This document shows positions 58,001 through 64,000 of a stretch of DNA of 64,000 bases, piece by piece; position 1 is the stretch's first letter, and each line of letters begins with the position of its first letter. The translations under genes and the position numbers were made by a program. A model generated the notes under the pieces. The model had not been told where the DNA came from. It searched no databases and saw only the letters and a list, made by a program, of their open reading frames with translations. Origin of the DNA: Sarcocystis neurona. Its lineage: Eukaryota; Apicomplexa; Conoidasida; Eucoccidiorida; Sarcocystidae. The stretch lies in NCBI GenBank assembly GCA_000727475.1, contig KL647301.1, positions 310,001 through 374,000 on the forward strand, given 5' to 3'.

Positions 58001-58524
58001 AGAGGGCCAGCAAGGGCAGCAGCAGCAGCAGCGACACCGACGGATGGAACTGGTGAGGCAAGAAGTGAGAGAATTGCTGGAACAATGCTGTACTGTGTGT
58101 CAACTGCACCAGCAACACTCTCAGTAGTAGACTTCTGTCCGCGCCACTGCACAGAGGAGGTGGGGTCAGATGGAGCAGTTCCCGGTTCTGCGGTAGTGAC
58201 GGGGTAGTTAAAACTATTTCGGAAGTAAGGGTTGAAAATACTACCCCATCCACAGAACCTGCACCAGAAAGCTTTTTCCCACAGCACTGCGATAAGACCC
58301 CATAGTTTCTTCGTAGGTCTCTTCACCGTACCAACAAAGTGTGTGTAGCAGCTGTCTAAGCGCTGGAACCGTGTCTTTTTTCCGTCTTCACAAGAAGTAC
58401 TACCCTGCGGCGAGGTAGCAATGGAAGTGATAGTATACATTTCTGTTATAGTCGCAACCGGAAGGTTATTGTTAGCGGTGAAATTTGTCGTCAGGTCATA
58501 CTTAAGATGCGTGTCGTGGTGCAT
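57958..58524 (-). CDS. Hypothetical 188-codon open frame, possibly an exon of a secreted or membrane protein
   Basis: The longest non-repetitive open frame right of 50 kb. It begins MHHDTHLKYDLTTNFTANNN, has several Cys residues (SCEDGKK, LDSCYTH, FWCRFCGW), a Thr/Pro/Ser-rich middle and an Ala/Leu-rich C-terminal part (PAILSLLASPVPSVGVAAAA). A GT near the end (GCTACCG|GTAACT) could be a donor; if so, the final WHWCCA is intronic. There is no clear signal peptide at this ATG. The opposite strand is partly closed. No family is recognised; a coccidian surface protein is possible but unsupported. Confidence 0.3.
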   Translation of the reverse strand: MHHDTHLKYDLTTNFTANNNLPVATITEMYTITSIATSPQGSTSCEDGKKTRFQRLDSCYTHFVGTVKRPTKKLWGLIAVLWEKAFWCRFCGWGSIFNPYFRNSFNYPVTTAEPGTAPSDPTSSVQWRGQKSTTESVAGAVDTQYSIVPAILSLLASPVPSVGVAAAAAALAGPLDATGNLCWHWCCA

Positions 58525-59030
58525 TTCCGTAGTTGCTTCTCCTTCCGCCGTCCGGCTCTCGCCCTGTGCGAGTGATGAAAACCCTAAACTTTCGCATCAT
58601 CGTCGAACTTCACCTTCATCCTTGCTCGGCCTTCCTCGACTTTGTTTCTCTGCAGTGGAGAAAAAGCTCGAGAAGAAGCAGGTGCAAGTGAGGAGGGAGA
58701 AGGAAAGACGGGCGCACATTTACGCTGTGTCGGCCTCTTTCTTCCCATGTTTGTGCTCTCCTGTCGGTTTCATTCCTTTCCACGAGAAAGAAGAGAAACT
58801 CGGGAAGCGCGGGCAACGGAGTGAGAGACGGCAGACGACGGCTGCGTTTCACAAAGATGCGTACTTCGAAGGAATTCACTCTTTCACTGCGTTTCTGAAG
58901 GGTTCGCAGCCACGCGCGCCTGTGCGCTTATCCTTTCATTTGCCAATGAGGACGGTGATGCTGAAGCCAAGGCTAAGTCTCATCTTCTCGACGGTAGAAG
59001 AGTGGATAAAGCGAGGAGCGCTGCCGTGAA
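58421..59030 (+). CDS. Possible coding segment, unknown, Lys/Arg/Glu-rich
   Basis: Open for 202 codons on the plus strand. The part after TTTCTCTGCAG (58,656) is charged (VEKKLEKKQVQVRREKERR, then HEKEEKLGKRGQRSERRQTT) and ends VEEWIKRGALP before TGA. Its 5' part overlaps the minus-strand frame at 57,958-58,524, so at most one is real there. No domain is recognised. Confidence 0.22.
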
Positions 59031-59521
59031 AAAGAAATTTTTCTCCGGCTAGACGTGGAAAGTGAAAACCCTTGCGGACGACCTCCCTCGCTAACGCGAG
59101 GAGCGACGTTCCATTCAAGGCATCACAGCAGCCTCGCCACCACAACATTGTTTGTGGCCAGAACGCGAGAAGCTGCGGGTTCGCCCCGGCCTTGTCCATG
59201 CCTCTCAGGATTTGTCGACGTTCCTTTCCATTCTACATGTAACGCGTGTAGTCCGTGGGGTGCTTCAAGGACGTCGGTAGCATTTTTATGCACGACGCCT
59301 TACGGTTTCTGCTTTCACACATCCATTTCTTTTCGCATATCCTTCTTGTAGTACTCCACGTTTGTTATCGAAGCAATCTTTCATGTCGACTTCCCCCCTT
59401 TTTTGCCTTCTTCCTCTCAGGGTTTCACCGGAACAGCTACTTCAGCGGCACTACGCAAGAGGGGTTTGATGCAGCACACTGCCAAAACTTTGTTGTTGCT
59501 TAGGACTTTGTTGCGTGTGCA

Positions 59522-60163
59522 GTAGGCTCTGCCACACCGCTAGTTTTTTGGAGCGTGTATGCGACTGCAGGAAATTCTTCCACAGAGTCACACCTTGGTT
59601 TGTACGACAATCCTGCATGTGCACCAGCATCTTCCACGAGTAGAGATGTTTGTGGTAGAAGAAACGCAGTCCTTACACAAGTGAAGAGGTCCAGTTCGTC
59701 TCCACACACTGTGATACATGCATGCTTTTCACACGCACGCGTTTCCTGTAGATCTGCAAGGCGACGGTGACTCGCCACCGTGCAATTCGTTCGCTCACCT
59801 TGTGATACGTACCACTTTCCACAAGCACGCATTTCGTGGTACGCCTATATAGAAACTGTAACTCTGCTTCGAGGTCAAACATATTTCACACTATGTTTTT
59901 TCAACTGCAAGGGATACACTTACCATTGCAGAAACGTCGACGTAGCTTGCGTGGTGCGCTGTAACGGCTCCTTAAATAGGGAGATTTCCTTTCAGGACTG
60001 TAGGACTCTAAAACAACTGTGTAGATTTCAGTACAACTTTCATTGTTTGCTTCAAAGGAAGCACAAACTTGGAAAACAATATATAATATACAGACGATTT
60101 TGCCTAGAGAAGAAAAGTGTCGAGTACACATCAAATTACAGTAGGACAACGCGACCTGTATGA
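59522..60163 (+). other. Region open on both strands, possible exons
   Basis: After the acceptor-like GTTGCGTGTGCAG at 59,521 the plus strand stays open to about 59,770 (SATPLVFWSVYATAGNSSTE and onward), while the minus strand is open for 110 codons across the same bases. A second plus segment after ATTTCCTTTCAG at 59,996 runs to a TGA at 60,163 (DCRTLKQLCRFQYNFHCLLQ). I cannot decide the strand or connect the pieces. Confidence 0.2.
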
Positions 60164-62591
60164 GTCAGTGCGCAGTAACGCATCACTACCTTGAACACAA
60201 TTACCCGTATGGCTTCATTGAGCAAAAATTAGAATTCTTCACCTGTGTGTGCTGCGAAGCATTTCACGTCCTGCAGCATGCAATAGATGTTTCTGCGTGT
60301 TAGTATAGAAGACAATAATTTCCGTTCCGAATTTTTCGAAGCAGACAGTTGTGCACCTGAGCCCCAGAGGACAACTGAAGCGGTAAAACGATGCAGTTGG
60401 TAGTAAGCCTCAGCGAGTATAGAATAGAGGTTTTGAGTGCAGGCGTGCGTGTCTGCCCTGCTTGCATACACTGTTCAATAGCGACTGCCTGACTAGACGG
60501 AGAAAACAGGTGAGCGTCATAATATCCGTCCTTCTTCACAAATGCTATCCAATTTCACTACGTAGAGATTCGACTAGCCTGCCTAGCGAGCACGAAAGGT
60601 CTCCTTGGGGATGTAGCAAGAGATCACTCATGATTCAACTTCTCCGTTTTACTTGCTTCGCTCTAGGTCGACGGTCAGTCTCCTTCAGGTCAGACTCATC
60701 AGTTCTTGCCGCCGGAGCTTTCGTGCGGAAATGTATCTACGTACTGACCGTCAAACCAGAATCCGCCGGGGAGGACTCTGTGTGCTCCAGAAGCTATGAT
60801 ATATATATATATGTATGCGTAGTTCTGCATGTGTGCAGATACACACACGTGCTCGCGTACGTCGAAAAATGGAACTTTTTTCACTGTGTTGTAATCTTCC
60901 TTGGGCCCGACAGGAAAGCCGTAAGTTTCCAATCTGGGAGCAGCACCTGATGCTATCAGCGGCGACACTGTTCCTTAGAAGCAGTATATGCGAGCGCAGC
61001 ATCACTACAGCAGCGGCAACGGCAGGATGAACAAGAACACAAGCAGATGTCCTCGCTTCTGAATCAACTGACGCACCGTGGTGGAGGGGCACGAAGCACA
61101 GCTAAACAACAGCCGGCGTCACATTGCAGCAACCGCGTCAGGGCGTTGCGCACTTGCAAGGAAACATAAAAGCTTAGGCCCTTAAATTCGTAGAAGGTTG
61201 ACTACAGCAGCGGATCCAGGCAACTATGAAGCTGGATCCGCGTCAAAGCGGATGGGAGGTTGAAAAAGCTTTGCACCACTTTTCCCTATGCCTTTCAGAT
61301 GCAGCTGGACTGCCCGGAAACTTCACGTCACTGCAGTTGGGACGCCGGAAGACACTGCGCGATACTTGCAGATGCATAACTGCGTGTTCGCCTTCTCATT
61401 GAACGAGAAGCAAAGCAACACCTACAAAATTTGCCTTCTTCCCTAGCCTCAGCACAGTAACAACTTTTTAACAAGAGAAGTGGCGTGTCACCATCACCTG
61501 GGTGAGTGGGTCATCTACGAATAAAGGCCGGCTTTGCATTGTGGATTATCTTGGTCGTTTAAACAGTTGCTTTTCATGTACCGTTTTAGGAAACACTTGT
61601 TATCCTACGTAGAGTTTCCTTTGTCTCTATGGAGTTTGTTTGCATCAGCGTGTACCTACAACAAACAACGCTTTCAAGCAATATAATGATCTATGTTGAT
61701 ACGGTATTGTACCATATATGGTTGGTGTAGTCTTCTCTCCGTATGATGTCACTCTTCGTAGCCGGGTGCACTGATGGCGAATGCTTGCGTAACTACTTAT
61801 AAGACATATTTGTCTGGGGTGACCCGTCCCTGTACGCGCTTGTGGGTCTGTGGTTAATGCAGCATTTTTTTTATGCCGTTCGTAACTGTGGCATGTTTGC
61901 AGACCGATCAAGTTTGGCCGGTCAAAGCCAGCTACGTACTGCACGTTCACTTGCTTGTGGGTGCTGCTTGTGCATACAAGAAGCTGCGTACATAATATAG
62001 AGTGAAACTTTATTAATTTAGAGACGTTTTATGCGTGCACCCATGCATGTCAACGGTGCCAGGTCGTTCAATATTGGTGCACCTGCCCACGCGGAGAAGC
62101 GTGCCGGGTGAGATGCGTGTCGTTCTATGTAAATATCAGATACCGCCGCCCTTGTGACTCAGTATGACAAACTGACGTAGACAGTCATCACGGACTGATG
62201 CCTCTCTTTTGAGTTCTTTGTACACGCAGAAAATAGAAGACGTATTCGCACGTACGTGCCGAGCACATGTACTGTAACAGATTCGAGTAGTTGTAGTGGT
62301 AACACGACCATACACGGGTCATACAGTAAGGTCTTGCAGGAGGATCACTAAAATAGGAAAATGATGTTCCGTGGAACAGAAGAAGGCTACGCCATTCTAA
62401 GCTTAGTAAACTAGCTGCAACTGCAATTTACAACAACGTCCAGCACAAACTACATTCGCAGAGCTGCAGTCACGTGCAGACCGTACTGCACGTGCATGAA
62501 CGTGCCACGTGCTAACAGGGAAACATCTCAACGGTCAGCGAGTATCCCTATGAAGGATGGATATCTGAAAACAACCGTTTCTCTTTCGCAG
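60164..62591. other. No gene identified
   Basis: Complex, non-repetitive sequence with a short TA run near 60,799-60,811. Open frames are below about 165 codons, occur on both strands, and show no recognisable motif. I see nothing I can support. Confidence 0.5.
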
Positions 62592-62761
62592 TGTAGATCG
62601 GATTGATATTATCACTACGCGTGCGCAGACTCCAGTCATAGAGATTCCTGCAGATGCAGAAGATGCACGCGCATACGATATACAAGGAAACTTGCATATC
62701 CGACACGGTATACTGCAAACTCGCCTGCTCAAGCGTCTGCAGATGCAGAACAGGCACGCAG
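62592..62761 (+). CDS. Possible internal exon, unknown protein
   Basis: Bounded by CCGTTTCTCTTTCGCAG and CACGCAG|GTGTGT. It encodes 56 codons (VDRIDIITTRAQTPVIEIPA then DAEDARAYDIQGNLHIRHGI), with phase 2 entry and phase 1 exit. The amino-acid mix looks protein-like and the flanking signals are good, but no partner exon was found and no family is recognised. Confidence 0.28.
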
Positions 62762-64000
62762 GTGTGTACGTGCGTTGTGGAGGAGGACCAAAGGGAGCGC
62801 GTGCAGATGCTTAACGAGTCCCGTGGAATTATTGACGCAGTACTGTTCGCATCGTACACGTTTAACAAAAAGTACTCCACACTTGCAAAATGGCAGAGAC
62901 CGCGGTCCGCTACGCTGCACACCATCGGCCTCTGGAGGAGTTGTGAACAGGTGACTTAACATATTCGTACTCAATGGTAGATGCATAGACATGAATGAGC
63001 CCTTATCGTGTGTATGTCAGCATATGTCAGGTGTACACGGAGAAGACTGCTATCCTCCAAAGGCAACGGTGGGCGGTAGCGCCGGCCCTCCCTCGCCCTT
63101 TGTAGGTATTGAAGACGTGCTTTCGAGCCTGCACGGCGGAGAACGAACGTATTTCTGCTCACTTTTTCGTATATTCACGTGTGTACGTGGGCGGGTGTAC
63201 GCGCACACCTACAGACCCCGGTGAAATATAAATGGCTTAAGCGGTGTCACCCTTGAGCCCACCGTCGTGTCCCTCTGTGTACAGGTGCATTAATCACATT
63301 GCACGTCCAAGAAGGGTAAACACCCTGTTACCATTGAGTGCCCGCAGACTTTTTTGTATGCATCCGTCGGCTACATTCATGCTCTGAGCACACGGGCTCA
63401 CTTATAGACAAACACAGACACACACACATTGACACACATATCCGGGCCCACCGGAGCTCCACAGTGGAAGGCAACAACTTGATACATTTGCACAAGTGTG
63501 CCACTTGGGGTGCCAGAAAACTCTAAAGCATAAACCCGACGAGATACAGACGCGCCTTCAATAGTTCCTTATATCTGTGCACTGTGCGTATGTTGTAGCG
63601 AGCTGTTACGTCGGGAAGCCAGAAAAGTTCAGAGGGCCTACACGAATAGCTACAATAATGCAGGAGATGAGAGGAAGACGTTCTGCAATGCATCCGAGAC
63701 GTTTCTTTCCTGTGAACGTGTTAGGTGCCCAGAGACGTTTGTAGGGATTGAAGAGACGAGATGGGCACAGCAGGGACGCAAATATAACCGTGTGCACGTA
63801 CACGCCTATACATACTCCTGCGCGTAGCCCCCAGTATGCACGTACGTAAGTGTCTGTGTACAAGCAAACACGCGAGAAGAGCGCAGACGTGTTGCCCTCG
63901 ACGAAATGTGTATATTTACGTGTATACTGAATATACTGTATACGCCAGGTGGTATAGACTTTGGACACAATAGCATCTCTACTGAAGCATATACGGCAGC
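62762..64000. other. No gene identified
   Basis: Non-repetitive sequence with short open segments on both strands (plus 62,770-62,959 and 62,991-63,224; minus 63,606-63,968). None has paired splice signals or a motif that I can support. Confidence 0.45.

Noticed and set aside
58582..58588. CCCTAAA telomere-type heptamer
   Set aside because: A single copy, expected by chance.

Overview
The window reads as nuclear DNA of a unicellular eukaryote with small spliced exons and very repeat-rich introns. The best guess is a coccidian apicomplexan (Eimeria-like). The reasons are small exons with CAG|GT donors, an AAAATGG-type start context, Ala/Gly homopolymer inserts in protein, CAG/CTG runs and dense TATG/GA/GT simple repeats. 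That assignment is inference. Nothing looks bacterial, viral or organellar, and I found no rRNA, tRNA, CRISPR array or recognisable transposase or reverse transcriptase.

The one gene I am sure of is a dynein heavy chain on the minus strand, read from about 55,544 down to 935 and continuing off the left edge. I reconstructed 23 exons (4,197 coding bases, 1,399 codons). Every junction is phase-compatible and almost every exon carries conserved heavy-chain tail or linker sequence. The order is the N-terminal domain, the DHC_N1 tail ([65 protein letters not shown]), then the DHC_N2 linker ([47 protein letters not shown]). The wording fits outer-arm axonemal chains of the DNAH5/DNAH8 type, which would serve the flagellated male gamete. 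The AAA+ motor, stalk and C-terminus lie beyond position 1. Coding sequence is under 8% of the 54.6-kb span.

Layout. From 1 to about 46.3 kb the introns are almost wholly simple sequence: TA/TATG microsatellites, strand-polarised GA or CT tracts, a 3.2-kb GT/GA intron, a TAG-based array with a 165-bp higher-order unit, a CTG minisatellite, and a 72-bp satellite that contains the only assembly gap (45,446-46,139). From about 46.3 to 64 kb the DNA is more complex, with scattered TA runs and an 82-bp tandem repeat at 49.7-50.0 kb. In the large first dynein intron, a plus-strand chain of nine phase-compatible exons (51,961-54,871) may be a nested antisense gene of unknown function. From 55.6 to 64 kb I recognise no gene; a few open segments on either strand may be exons.

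The most notable local features are a triplicated exon-end-plus-donor at 791-965, a GC-AG intron at 42,400, the Ala/Gly insert in the exon at 16,717-17,117, and the abrupt change of repeat regime inside one gene.
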